Shown: in pieces, positions 8,171-16,605 of the stretch
Numbering within the stretch: the first letter of the stretch is position 1
How the letters are laid out: each line of letters opens with the position of its first letter
From: Ochrobactrum teleogrylli
GTDB taxonomy: Bacteria; Pseudomonadota; Alphaproteobacteria; Rhizobiales; Rhizobiaceae
Length of the DNA: 64,000 nucleotides
Direction of reading: 5' to 3'
NCBI RefSeq assembly: GCF_006376685.1
Contig: NZ_VEWL01000001.1
Span: 809,869 to 873,868 of the forward strand
Notes under the pieces: generated by a model
What the model was told of the DNA's origin: nothing
Databases searched by the model: none
The model's input: the letters and a program-made list of their open reading frames with translations, nothing else
Made by a program: the position numbers and the translations under genes

Positions 8171-9355
8171 TCAGCCCGCCCGGCCCAAGGTTTCAAGCAA
8201 TGCCGACTTGCTGATCGCGCCCACGTAGCGGTTGTGCCGGTCGGTGACGGGCATCGGCCACGGGCTGGCGGCAACCTGCGTCAGGAGACCCGACAGTGGC
8301 GCTTCCGCCTCGATGGCGGCCACATCGTCAAGTCGCGTTCCTGCCTCGGCGGGGACGCCTTTGGCCAGCGCATCCCGGCTGACAAGACCACGATAGGTGC
8401 GGTCTGCATCCACCAGCACGCCAAAGGTCTTGCCGCTGGCGTCAAAGCGCTCAAGAGCGGTGGCAAGCTGTTCGGGTTCAAACACGATCAGCTCATCCTC
8501 GCGGGCGACATCGGCGGCCTTGAAGACACGCGACACATCCACATTGCGGAAGAAGGACCGGACATAATCATTGGCAGGCTCCGAGACGATCTCGTTCGGC
8601 GTGCCCACCTGCACGACCTTGCCGTGCTGCATGATGCAGATACGGTCGCCGATGCGCATCGCTTCATCAAGGTCATGGCTGACGAAGATGATGGTGCGGC
8701 TATGCTCGGCCTGAAGGCGCTTCAACTCATCCTGCATTTCGGTGCGGATCAGCGGATCGAGCGCAGAAAACGCTTCATCCATCAAAAGGATCGTCGGCTC
8801 GCTGGCCAGAGCCCGCGCCAGGCCGACGCGCTGCTTCATACCGCCGGAAAGCTGGTCCGGCATGCTGTTGGCATAGGGTTCGAGACCGACGGCTGCGAGC
8901 GCGGTCAGCGCCTTGGCGTGGCGCTCGGCTTCGCCCATCCCGGCCACTTCAAGGCCAAAGGCGGCGTTGTTCAGCACCGAACGATTGGGCAACAGCGCGA
9001 ATGACTGGAAAACCATGCTCATGTCGCGGCGGCGAAGATCGATCAGCTCGCGCTTCGTCATTTTGACGATATCGCGGCCTTCCACTTCGATGGAACCGGC
9101 GGTCGGTTCGATAAGCCGGTTGAGCAGGCGCAGGAGGGTCGATTTGCCCGAGCCGGACAGACCCATGATGACGAATACTTCGCCTTCATAAATATCGAAA
9201 CTTGCATCATCGACGCCGATTGTGGCCCCGAGATCGCTGTAAATCTGCGCTTTTGACTTGCCTGCGCGCAACGCTTCCATTGCACGCTTCGGGTCGTCGC
9301 CGAAGACTTTAAACACGCCATTCAAGCTTATCTTTGTCTTAGCCGGCGACTTCAT
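8171..9355 (-). CDS. proV: Glycine betaine/choline ABC transporter, ATP-binding subunit
   Basis: This 394-residue ATPase has a ProV-type N-terminal extension. Walker A GLSGSGKST begins near residue 65, the signature is LSGGMKQR, and Walker B is ILLMDEAFSALD. The C-terminus (EAPLSGLLTQVAASPWPMPVTDRHNRYVG) is a CBS-type tail, used by osmoregulated relatives to sense ionic strength. ATG 9355 is preferred over ATG 9385 because it follows AAGGATGAAAGT. It is the first gene of proVWX; a long AT-rich upstream region probably holds its promoter. Confidence 0.9.
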   Translation of the reverse strand: MKSPAKTKISLNGVFKVFGDDPKRAMEALRAGKSKAQIYSDLGATIGVDDASFDIYEGEVFVIMGLSGSGKSTLLRLLNRLIEPTAGSIEVEGRDIVKMTKRELIDLRRRDMSMVFQSFALLPNRSVLNNAAFGLEVAGMGEAERHAKALTALAAVGLEPYANSMPDQLSGGMKQRVGLARALASEPTILLMDEAFSALDPLIRTEMQDELKRLQAEHSRTIIFVSHDLDEAMRIGDRICIMQHGKVVQVGTPNEIVSEPANDYVRSFFRNVDVSRVFKAADVAREDELIVFEPEQLATALERFDASGKTFGVLVDADRTYRGLVSRDALAKGVPAEAGTRLDDVAAIEAEAPLSGLLTQVAASPWPMPVTDRHNRYVGAISKSALLETLGRAG

Positions 9356-10061
9356 ACTTTCATCCTTGTATAAAATACCATGCATTAAGTTTAACCCCGC
9401 TGTGCTGGCGGACTTAATCTCCTTTTCAAGATTGATATGACTTCATTCCAGCGCGAATCGCGCACACACAATCTGCGAACCGCGAACGGTTCGCACGGAA
9501 TGATTAGCGAAAGATTGCCTGATTCTATATAGGTCATTTCCCGACATGTCCACCCACAGCCGTGAATTCATCCAAGCGCACCCATCCCCTTTAATGCTTT
9601 TTTGAAAGGTTGCGCGACGAAATATGCAGGCTGGCCGGGGCATTACTTAAGTAGGTCGAAGTCGGCCAGCATGAGGACAATAGTAGTCCTCCGCCACTCA
9701 ATTGCACGAACGGCGTGCGACAAATATGCCATCAGCTGCGACATCAGACCGACGACTATAGATTGAAGACGAAATCGCTATAATTATAGAAAAACAGTAT
9801 GATTATACTGTCGTCCGATATGTATTGGTCTATACATGAAAATGGGCAGAAACCTGCCCCATTTGCGCCCCAAACGGCCTGAATCCGCTATTTTTAGCGG
9901 TATCTGCTATAGCCGACGAAGCCCGTATTTTTTCGGTGCACGGCCTTGCGATGGCAAAAGGAAAGTGGCTGCCGGTTTCTCGCGGCAGCACCCAAAAAAA
10001 TTTTTACGCAAGGTCCGGCAAATGCGGTCTGAAAGAGAATCGGCATTGCCTAAAGCGATAA
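9356..10061. other. Long intergenic region with two tandem palindromes
   Basis: No convincing gene lies in these ~700 bp. The right half is AT-rich and contains two adjacent palindromes: ACAGTAT-GATT-ATACTGT at 9794-9811 and ATGTAT-TGGTCT-ATACAT at 9820-9837. These are followed by GGGCAG-AAAC-CTGCCC at about 9844-9859. The first two look like repressor sites. Open frames on the plus strand here lack a ribosome site and family features. The proVWX promoter should lie in the left part. Confidence 0.4.
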
Positions 10062-10090
10062 AAAAAGGGGAGCCAGACCGGCTCCCCTTT
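10062..10090 (-). terminator. Terminator of the hexonate gene cluster
   Basis: AAAGGGGAGCC-AGACC-GGCTCCCCTTT with a long A tract on the plus strand, i.e. a T tract on the minus strand, 18 bp beyond the dehydrogenase stop codon. Confidence 0.85.
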
Positions 10091-10107
10091 ATTCGATTTG
10101 CGACGGC

Positions 10108-11124
10108 TTACGCCCGCTCGATCACGATTTTCAGCACATTGCGATCGCCATCCCAATAGGGCAGCGCCTGTTCGGCTTCATCGAACGGGAACACCTTTGA
10201 AATCAGCTTGTCGGCGTCGGCACCAAGCTTCTCCAGATGCGAAACCACTGCCTCGAAATCGGTCAGCGTCGCATTGCGCGAGCCCATGATGTCGAGTTCC
10301 TTCAGATTGAAGAACTGGGTCTGATAGGTGACAGGTGCCTTGGAGTAGCCGACGTAGACCACACGTCCCGCAAAGCCCGCAAGATCGACGGCCTGCGTGA
10401 AAGTGATGGGCAAGCCAACCGCTTCGAAAGCGACATCCACGCCGTCATCGCCGGTCAGTTCCAAGACCTTTTGCACAACATCCTCGCCGCTCGCCAGAAC
10501 ATGCGTGGCACCGAATTGCAGCGCCAGCTCGCGCTTTTCAGCGCTCGGATCGATGGCGATGACCTTCGCGCCCCGCGCCACAGCGCCAATCAGCACACCC
10601 ATGCCGATCATGCCGCAGCCAAGCACCGCAACCGTATCGCCCGCCTCGACGCGACCACGCGCCACGGCATGGAAACCGACCGAAAGTGGCTCGACCAGCG
10701 CCAAATGGCGTGGTTCCAGCGTATCGTTGAGGATCAGCTTTTCGGCTGGCAGCACGATCTGGTCGGCCAGACCGCCATTCTGCTGCACACCGAGCGTCTT
10801 GTTGTAGCGGCACGCATTGAGACGTCCCTTGCGGCAGGACGAGCATTCGCCGCAATTCGTATAGGGCAGCACGATGACGCGCTTGCCTGCGGCATAGGCC
10901 GCACTGACGCCCGCACCGGCTTCAATGATTTCTCCGCCGATTTCATGCCCCGGAATGCGCGGCAACTGCACCAGCGGATTGAGACCCTTGAAGGTGTTCA
11001 GATCGCTGCCGCACAGGCCGACATGGCGCACCTTGACGCGCACATGACCGGGGAGCAGCGGCGCTTCGTCGATTTCGGCGAAGCGGGTAACGTTTTCGCT
11101 CTCGATACGCAGAGCTTTGACCAT
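10108..11124 (-). CDS. Zn-dependent alcohol dehydrogenase, probable L-galactonate 5-dehydrogenase-like
   Basis: This 338-residue medium-chain dehydrogenase has the catalytic zinc region GLCGSD (Cys38) and GHEIGG. The four-Cys structural zinc loop is NCGECSSCRKGRLNAC. The Rossmann segment is VAVLGCGMIGMG. It directly follows an altronate dehydratase gene and lies near a tagaturonate-reductase-like gene. That context suggests oxidation of a hexonate such as L-galactonate to tagaturonate, as LgoD does in E. coli; this is inference. ATG 11124 follows AGGAATATCCG; an upstream extension is rejected because it runs into uxaA. Confidence 0.7.
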   Translation of the reverse strand: MVKALRIESENVTRFAEIDEAPLLPGHVRVKVRHVGLCGSDLNTFKGLNPLVQLPRIPGHEIGGEIIEAGAGVSAAYAAGKRVIVLPYTNCGECSSCRKGRLNACRYNKTLGVQQNGGLADQIVLPAEKLILNDTLEPRHLALVEPLSVGFHAVARGRVEAGDTVAVLGCGMIGMGVLIGAVARGAKVIAIDPSAEKRELALQFGATHVLASGEDVVQKVLELTGDDGVDVAFEAVGLPITFTQAVDLAGFAGRVVYVGYSKAPVTYQTQFFNLKELDIMGSRNATLTDFEAVVSHLEKLGADADKLISKVFPFDEAEQALPYWDGDRNVLKIVIERA

Positions 11125-11161
11125 CGGATATTCCTGTCGGTTACAGATTGAAAGATGCGGA

Positions 11162-12709
11162 TCAGGTAACGGCGCCGACCTGCCATGGCACGAATTCATT
11201 GTCGCCATAGTCGTAGATTTCGCTCAGCGTCTTTTCGCCGGAGGCGGCCGCGATGATATATTCGAAGATGCGCGTGCCGGATTCCTCAATGGTTTCCTCG
11301 CCGGTGACGATGCCACCGCAATTGATATCCATGTCTTCCTTCATGTGCTCGTACATTTCGGAATTCGTGGCGATCTTGATGCAGGGCGAGGGCTTGAAGC
11401 CGGAAACCGAACCACGGCCCGTGGTGAAGCAAATGACATTGCAGCCGCCCGCCACCTGTCCGGTCACGGCAACCGGATCATAGCCCGGCGTATCCATGAA
11501 GACAAAGCCAGGCTCCGTGACGGTTTCGGCAAATTCATAGACCGCCTTGAGCGGCATCGAGCCGCCCTTGGCAACGGCACCGAGCGACTTTTCCAGAATG
11601 GTGGTGAGACCGCCAAGCTTGTTGCCATGCGACGGGTTGTTGTTGAGTTCATCACCGTTGCGCGCCGTGTAATCGCGCCACCAGTCGATGCGCTGCAACA
11701 GCTTTTCCGCAACCGCTGGCGTCACGGCGCGGCGGGTCAAAAGATGTTCTGCACCATAGATTTCCGGCGTTTCAGCCAGAACGGTCGTGCCGCCATTGCG
11801 AACGATCAGGTCAGAGGCATAGCCCAACGCCGGATTGGCCGAAATGCCGGAATAACCATCCGAGCCGCCGCATTCCAGCGCCACTTTCAGCTTCGACAAC
11901 GGCTGTTTGGTGCGCACCGCCGAATTGACCAGCGGCAGCATTTCCTTGATCTCCGCAATCGCATGATCAATGGTCTTGCGTGTGCCGCCATGCTGCTGGA
12001 TCGTCATGGTGCGCAGGCGCGAGCCTTCTTCCATGCGGTAATGTTCGAGGATCGGCGCGATCTGGTTCGTTTCGCAGCCAAGGCCAATCAGCAGGATACC
12101 GCCGAAATTCGGGTGCTTGGCATAACCCTGAATGGTGCGGGTCAAAAGGCGATAGCCTTCAGACTTGGTGTTGAGCGCGCAACCGCTGCCATGGGTCAGC
12201 GCCACAACGCCATCCACATTGTCGAATCCGTCGAGACCGCCCATGCGGTTGAAATAGTCAGCGATATAGCGCGACACGGTGGCCGAACAGTTTACCGAGG
12301 AAATGACGCCGATATAGTTGCGCGTGCCCACGCCACCAGCGCCGCGGTCATAGCCCATGAAATGGCGGCGTTCGGCTTCCGGCAACATGCCGCGTTCTTC
12401 GATATCGATGGAGAACTGGTGTTCATGTTCGGAAGGCAGCATGGCGAGGTTTTGCAGATGTACATGCTCTCCGGGCGCAATGTCCTTGGTGGCAACGCCG
12501 ATGACCTGTCCGTATTTCAGAACTTCCTTGCCTTCTGGAATGGCGCGGATCGCCACCTTGTGGCCGCGTCCGATCAGTTCGCGTGCATTGATGCCTTCCA
12601 GACCGATGGGGTCGCCAGCACGAACGGAAATACGCGCAACCGCGACATCGTCGGACGGATGCAAGAGAATGACCGGCGCTGCGGCAGCCGGAGAAACGGA
12701 AATATTCAT
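11162..12709 (-). CDS. uxaA: Altronate dehydratase
   Basis: This 515-residue UxaA-family dehydratase would convert D-altronate to 2-keto-3-deoxygluconate. Both halves are present in one chain: an N-terminal SAF domain (about residues 10-90, ILLHPSDDVAVARISVRAGDPI) and the catalytic C-terminal part (GCALNTKSEGYR, LGCETNQI, CGGSDGYSGISANPALG, TGRGSVSGFKPSPCIKIATN), whose conserved Cys/His suit an iron site. The start follows GAGGTCAGACCC. It lies 37 bp before the dehydrogenase gene in the same leftward operon. Confidence 0.88.
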   Translation of the reverse strand: MNISVSPAAAAPVILLHPSDDVAVARISVRAGDPIGLEGINARELIGRGHKVAIRAIPEGKEVLKYGQVIGVATKDIAPGEHVHLQNLAMLPSEHEHQFSIDIEERGMLPEAERRHFMGYDRGAGGVGTRNYIGVISSVNCSATVSRYIADYFNRMGGLDGFDNVDGVVALTHGSGCALNTKSEGYRLLTRTIQGYAKHPNFGGILLIGLGCETNQIAPILEHYRMEEGSRLRTMTIQQHGGTRKTIDHAIAEIKEMLPLVNSAVRTKQPLSKLKVALECGGSDGYSGISANPALGYASDLIVRNGGTTVLAETPEIYGAEHLLTRRAVTPAVAEKLLQRIDWWRDYTARNGDELNNNPSHGNKLGGLTTILEKSLGAVAKGGSMPLKAVYEFAETVTEPGFVFMDTPGYDPVAVTGQVAGGCNVICFTTGRGSVSGFKPSPCIKIATNSEMYEHMKEDMDINCGGIVTGEETIEESGTRIFEYIIAAASGEKTLSEIYDYGDNEFVPWQVGAVT

Positions 12710-12744
12710 GGGTCTGACCTCACTCCCAATTCATGTCGTCGCGG

Positions 12745-13470
12745 TCATGTCGCTATGGGCGATCTGTCGCGCGGCTCGTTATCCATCCAACGCTGCTTGG
12801 ATTGCTCCAGATGCGTTCGCATGGCCGCCTGCGCCTGAAGCGGATTCCTCGCCTCCAGCGCTGCATAGACGATTTCGTGTTCTGCCAAAGCCAGAACCCA
12901 CGTATCGTTATTCTCAAACCGCGTTCTGATCTGCGACGTCAGCGGGCTGTGCCGCTCATCGAAGAGATCGCGGATAATTCGTACCACCACCGAATTGCCT
13001 GCCTGTTCGGCCAACAACAGGTGAAACTGCCGGTCAAGCTCCATCGCCCGGCGGTCGACATGCACCTGGGCGCGCATTTCGTCGAGCGTGGCGCGCAAGG
13101 CAGCCAAGGTCTCCGGCGTCATGCGCGCACAGGCCATCACCACCAAACCGCCTTCGATCAACTCGCGCGCCTGCATGATTTCAAGCGGGCTTTCGCCGAT
13201 CGAAACGCCTTGCGTCACAACGCGCTTTTCCGGCTCCGCGCTGACATAAATGCCGGAACCCATACGGATTTCGACATTGCCGGCAATTTCGAGAGCGATC
13301 AGCGCCTCGCGCAGCGACGGGCGCGACACGCCCAATTGCTGGGCAAGCTCGCGCTCAGCCGGAAGCCTGCTTCCCGCCGGAAACTGCCCGGCCTGAATGA
13401 GACCTCTCAACCGGTCGGCAATCTGCTGGTAAAGCCTGCGGGGTTCCGCTGTGGCCGCAAAGTCGCTCAT
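12745..13470 (-). CDS. GntR-family (FadR subfamily) regulator of the hexonate cluster
   Basis: This 241-residue regulator has an N-terminal winged helix (YQQIADRLRGLIQAGQF, LPAERELAQQLGVSRPSLREAL) and an all-helical FCD ligand domain with His residues for a metal (DRQFHLLLAEQAGN, LAEHEIVYAAL). ExuR/UxuR proteins that sense aldohexuronates share this layout. ATG 13470 follows GGAGCGACG and is preferred over an in-frame TTG. It heads the leftward regulator-uxaA-dehydrogenase unit, and two palindromic sites lie in its promoter region. Confidence 0.82.
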   Translation of the reverse strand: MSDFAATAEPRRLYQQIADRLRGLIQAGQFPAGSRLPAERELAQQLGVSRPSLREALIALEIAGNVEIRMGSGIYVSAEPEKRVVTQGVSIGESPLEIMQARELIEGGLVVMACARMTPETLAALRATLDEMRAQVHVDRRAMELDRQFHLLLAEQAGNSVVVRIIRDLFDERHSPLTSQIRTRFENNDTWVLALAEHEIVYAALEARNPLQAQAAMRTHLEQSKQRWMDNEPRDRSPIAT

Positions 13471-13482
13471 CGTCGCTCCCAA

Positions 13483-13497
13483 ATTGGCCTTACCATA
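13483..13497. promoter_or_regulatory. Operator-like site next to the FadR-type regulator
   Basis: ATTGGCCTTACCATA lies just upstream of the regulator's start and matches the palindrome at 13602-13616 at 11 of 15 positions. A second site so close to the gene would suit autoregulation. Confidence 0.5.
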
Positions 13498-13601
13498 ATT
13501 CCGGTCAGCCCGAAGCGCAATATGCCTGAATCGGTGCGAAAATGCGGCAAATCGCGCAGTACCACCGAAAAGTTCAACGCTATTTTCGGGCTATAAAGCC
13601 T

Positions 13602-13616
13602 ATTGGCTTGACCAAT
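13602..13616. promoter_or_regulatory. Palindromic operator ATTGG-N5-CCAAT
   Basis: ATTGG-CTTGA-CCAAT is a perfect palindrome in the divergent region between the FadR-type regulator and the reductase gene. The layout (TTGG...CCAA with a central T-A) is the usual form of FadR-subfamily GntR operators. Confidence 0.65.
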
Positions 13617-13662
13617 TTAGTGCGGATTGCTTAGTTGTGTCCTGCAAATTCGGGAGCATTCC

Positions 13663-14781
13663 ATGCAAGACACGCCAGCGATTCTTCAATTCGGCACCAG
13701 CCGTTTTCTGCTCGCCCATGCCGATTTCTTCATTGCCGAAGCGCTGGCAACGGGCGATGCAATCGGCACGATTGCCGTGGTGCAGACCACCTCCAATCCG
13801 CAAAGCGCGCAACGCATCGCCGCACTGAACGAGGGCAAGGGTTATCCGGTCGTGATCCGTGGTCTGGTCGATGGCAAGCCGTCGGAAACAGAGCACAACG
13901 CCAGGGGCGTGACCGCTGCCTATTCCGCGCATACCGACTGGGCCGCGATTCTCGATCTCGGCGCGACGGTCCAGGTGATCCTCTCGAACACCGGCGACAG
14001 GGGTTATGAGCTGGATGCAAGCGACGACGCATCGCTCATCGCCAATCCGCTAACCCTGCCGAAAAGCTTTCCGGCCAAGCTGCTCGTGCTGCTGCACAAT
14101 CGCTGGCAGAACAACCCGGATGCACCGCTCTCGATTTTTCCGTGCGAGTTGATCTCCCGCAACGGCGACAAGCTGCGCGCTATTCTGATCAGGCTGACGC
14201 AGGACTGGAAACTGCCGGACAGCTTTGCCCACTGGCTGGAAACGCGATGCATCTTTGCCAATAGTCTGGTGGACCGCATCGTCTCCGAGGCCATCGAACC
14301 GGTCGGCGCCATCGCCGAACCCTATGCGATCTGGGCTATCGAACAGGCTGACAGTCTGACGCTGCCATGCCGTCACAAGGATATCGTCGTCACCGACGAT
14401 CTGGCGCGCTATGAGCGGTTGAAGCTTTATCTGCTCAATCTCGGCCATAGTTTCCTTGCCGAACGCTGGCTGAAGGGCAATCGCCCGAAAGACGAAATCG
14501 TGCTGGAAGCCATGCAGGATGAAACCATCCGCAGCGAACTGGAAGCCCTGTGGCGTGAGGAAGTGCTACCGGTTTTCGCAGCAGACGGGCTTGGCGCGGA
14601 AGCGGAAGCCTATGTGGTTTCCGTGCGCAATCGTTTTCTCAACCCGTTCCTGAAGCACCGCATCGCCGATATTGCTTCCAATCACGAGGAAAAGAAGCAG
14701 CGCCGCTTTGCGCCCATCATCGCGCGGGCGGAAGAGCTGGGGCTCGGTCTGGAACAGCGCCGGTTGAAAGCGGCGCTGTAA
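13663..14781 (+). CDS. Mannitol dehydrogenase-family protein, probable tagaturonate reductase
   Basis: This 372-residue NAD-dependent dehydrogenase of the mannitol dehydrogenase/UxaB family starts with QFGTSRFLLAHADFFIAEA. It contains the family motifs VILSNTGDRGY, IFPCELISRNGDKLR and FANSLVDRIVS, with a C-terminal KHRIADIASNHEEKKQRRFAPI segment. It is shorter than E. coli UxaB (about 480). Divergent from the altronate dehydratase operon, it most simply interconverts D-tagaturonate and D-altronate. ATG 13663 follows CGGGAGCATTCC. Confidence 0.75.
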   Translation: MQDTPAILQFGTSRFLLAHADFFIAEALATGDAIGTIAVVQTTSNPQSAQRIAALNEGKGYPVVIRGLVDGKPSETEHNARGVTAAYSAHTDWAAILDLGATVQVILSNTGDRGYELDASDDASLIANPLTLPKSFPAKLLVLLHNRWQNNPDAPLSIFPCELISRNGDKLRAILIRLTQDWKLPDSFAHWLETRCIFANSLVDRIVSEAIEPVGAIAEPYAIWAIEQADSLTLPCRHKDIVVTDDLARYERLKLYLLNLGHSFLAERWLKGNRPKDEIVLEAMQDETIRSELEALWREEVLPVFAADGLGAEAEAYVVSVRNRFLNPFLKHRIADIASNHEEKKQRRFAPIIARAEELGLGLEQRRLKAAL

Positions 14782-14785
14782 GCCG

Positions 14786-15565
14786 TCAGGCGGCGCAGGC
14801 GCAGTAACGGATATGACAGCCGCGCTCGCCGCTATGCTCGACCTCCACATCGACACCGAACACGGAGCGAATGCGTTCCACGGTTAAAACCTCTCGCGGC
14901 GCGCCCAGCGCCGCCAGACGCCCCCTATCCATCACCGCAATGCGGTCGCAGAACATGGCTGCATGATTAAGATCATGCAGCGCTGCCACTACCGTCAGGC
15001 CCATCGTTCGACTTTGACGCCGGACGAGATCGAGAAGGCCGATCTGGTGGCCGATATCGAGATGATTGGTCGGCTCGTCCAGCAACAGGATGCGCGGCTG
15101 CTGCGCCAGAGCGCGGGCAATATGCAGGCGCTGGCGTTCACCGCCCGACAATGTGTGCCAGTTGCGTTTGGCCAGATGCGACATGTCCACATGCGCAAGC
15201 GCCTGATCGACGATGGCGTCATCCTCCGCAGACCATGGTGAAAGCGCACCGAGATAAGGCGTGCGCCCAAGCTCCACTGCCTGCCGGGCGGTGATGCGCT
15301 CGGTCGTTTCCGCCTGCTGTTCGACCAGCGCCAGCAAGCGCGCAATCTCGCGGCGGTTGAAGCGTTCAATCGGTGCTTCACCGAGATAAACCGTACCGCT
15401 GCGCGGGCGCTTCAGACCTGAAAGCAGCGATAGAAGCGTGGTCTTGCCGGAACCGTTCGGCCCGATAATGCCGAGAAACTCGCCCTCGATCACATCAAGC
15501 GAAACGCCGCGCAGGATTTCGACGCTGCCTGCCGACCATGAAAGATTCTGTGCCGACAGCATCAT
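14786..15565 (-). CDS. btuD: Corrinoid (vitamin B12) ABC transporter, ATP-binding subunit
   Basis: This 259-residue FecCD-associated ATPase has Walker A GPNGSGKTT near residues 36-44, signature LSGGERQRL, Walker B ILLLDEPTNHLD and switch His in ALHDLNHA. It overlaps the permease gene by ATGA, and all three transporter genes sit downstream of a cobalamin riboswitch, which argues for corrinoid rather than siderophore transport. A longer in-frame reading upstream is rejected because it overlaps the permease. The Cys-rich tail (CHIRYCACAA) is unusual. Confidence 0.85.
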   Translation of the reverse strand: MMLSAQNLSWSAGSVEILRGVSLDVIEGEFLGIIGPNGSGKTTLLSLLSGLKRPRSGTVYLGEAPIERFNRREIARLLALVEQQAETTERITARQAVELGRTPYLGALSPWSAEDDAIVDQALAHVDMSHLAKRNWHTLSGGERQRLHIARALAQQPRILLLDEPTNHLDIGHQIGLLDLVRRQSRTMGLTVVAALHDLNHAAMFCDRIAVMDRGRLAALGAPREVLTVERIRSVFGVDVEVEHSGERGCHIRYCACAA

Positions 15566-16605
15566 GCCCGCGCCCTCCTCTGTCCAAGCAGCAGCGCAAA
15601 GGCCGGAGCGCCGACCAGCGCCGTCACCACACCGATGGGCAGCACCTGTCCCGGCACGATGATGCGCGACACGATGTCTGCTGCGATCATGAAGATCGCG
15701 CCGATCAAAGCGGATGTGGGCAGCAAAACGCCATGCCGGACACCCACCACCATCCGCGCCGCATGGGGAATGACAAGGCCAATAAAGCCAATGGACCCGA
15801 CAATGGAGACCATAACCGCCGTCATCATGGCGCTTGCGCCAATCAGCACGGCATAAACACGCCGCACTGGAATGCCGAGCGAAGCAGCCGATTCCGCGCC
15901 GAAGGTGAAGGCGTCGAGCGCACGCGCATGCCACAGGCAGACCACCAGCCCGATCAGGCAAGCAGGCAGCGCCAGCGTCACATCCGGCCAACGCACGCCG
16001 GACAGATTGCCAAGCAGCCAGAACATAATGCCCCGCGCCTGCTCGGCATTGGCCGCCTTGGTCACGATGAACGAGGTCAGCGCGTTGAAAAGCTGCGATC
16101 CGGCAATACCGGCCAGAATGATCGCGCTGTTGCCCCGCCCCGCCTTCAACGCCAGCAGCGACACCAGCACAAAGGCAAAAATCGCCCCGATGAATGCGCC
16201 AAGCGACAAAGTGAGAACGCCAGCGCCGATGCCAAGAATGGCGACGCTGACAGCCCCGGTCGAAGCCCCGGCGGAAATGCCCAGAATATACGGGTCAGCC
16301 AGCGAGTTGCGCAGCAGCGATTGCAGCACAACGCCGGAAAGCGCCAGCGCCGCCCCGCAGCACGCCGCCACAACGGCACGGCTGAGACGATAGCTCCACA
16401 CAATGCCCTCATCGATGGGATCGAGCACATAGCCTGCATGCCACAGCCGGTTGGCGACGGTCTTTGCCACCACATCGAGCGGTATGGCGGTTTCGCCAAT
16501 CGCTGCGCCCAGCCACAAGGCGGCAAGCAGCAGGATGAGCGCCAGAACCCCGGCGCTCACCTTGTTGCTGAACGGAAGCCTTCCTATGGCTACCAATGCC
16601 GTCAT
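15562..16605 (-). CDS. btuC: Corrinoid ABC transporter, permease (FecCD/BtuC family)
   Basis: This 347-residue inner-membrane permease has about nine or ten hydrophobic segments. It contains typical FecCD-family motifs: RLSRAVVAACCGAALALSGVVLQSLLRNSLADPYILGISAGAS-type text in the first half (positions about 110-150), and GSIGFIGLVIPHAARMVVG near the C-terminus. It overlaps the binding-protein gene upstream and the ATPase downstream, each by 4 bp, so the three are probably translated together. Confidence 0.87.
   Translation of the reverse strand: MTALVAIGRLPFSNKVSAGVLALILLLAALWLGAAIGETAIPLDVVAKTVANRLWHAGYVLDPIDEGIVWSYRLSRAVVAACCGAALALSGVVLQSLLRNSLADPYILGISAGASTGAVSVAILGIGAGVLTLSLGAFIGAIFAFVLVSLLALKAGRGNSAIILAGIAGSQLFNALTSFIVTKAANAEQARGIMFWLLGNLSGVRWPDVTLALPACLIGLVVCLWHARALDAFTFGAESAASLGIPVRRVYAVLIGASAMMTAVMVSIVGSIGFIGLVIPHAARMVVGVRHGVLLPTSALIGAIFMIAADIVSRIIVPGQVLPIGVVTALVGAPAFALLLGQRRARA

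Noticed and set aside
9836..10159. 107-codon plus-strand frame before the dehydrogenase gene
   Set aside because: No ribosome site, no family features, and it runs through the minus-strand terminator at 10062-10090 into the 3' end of a real gene.
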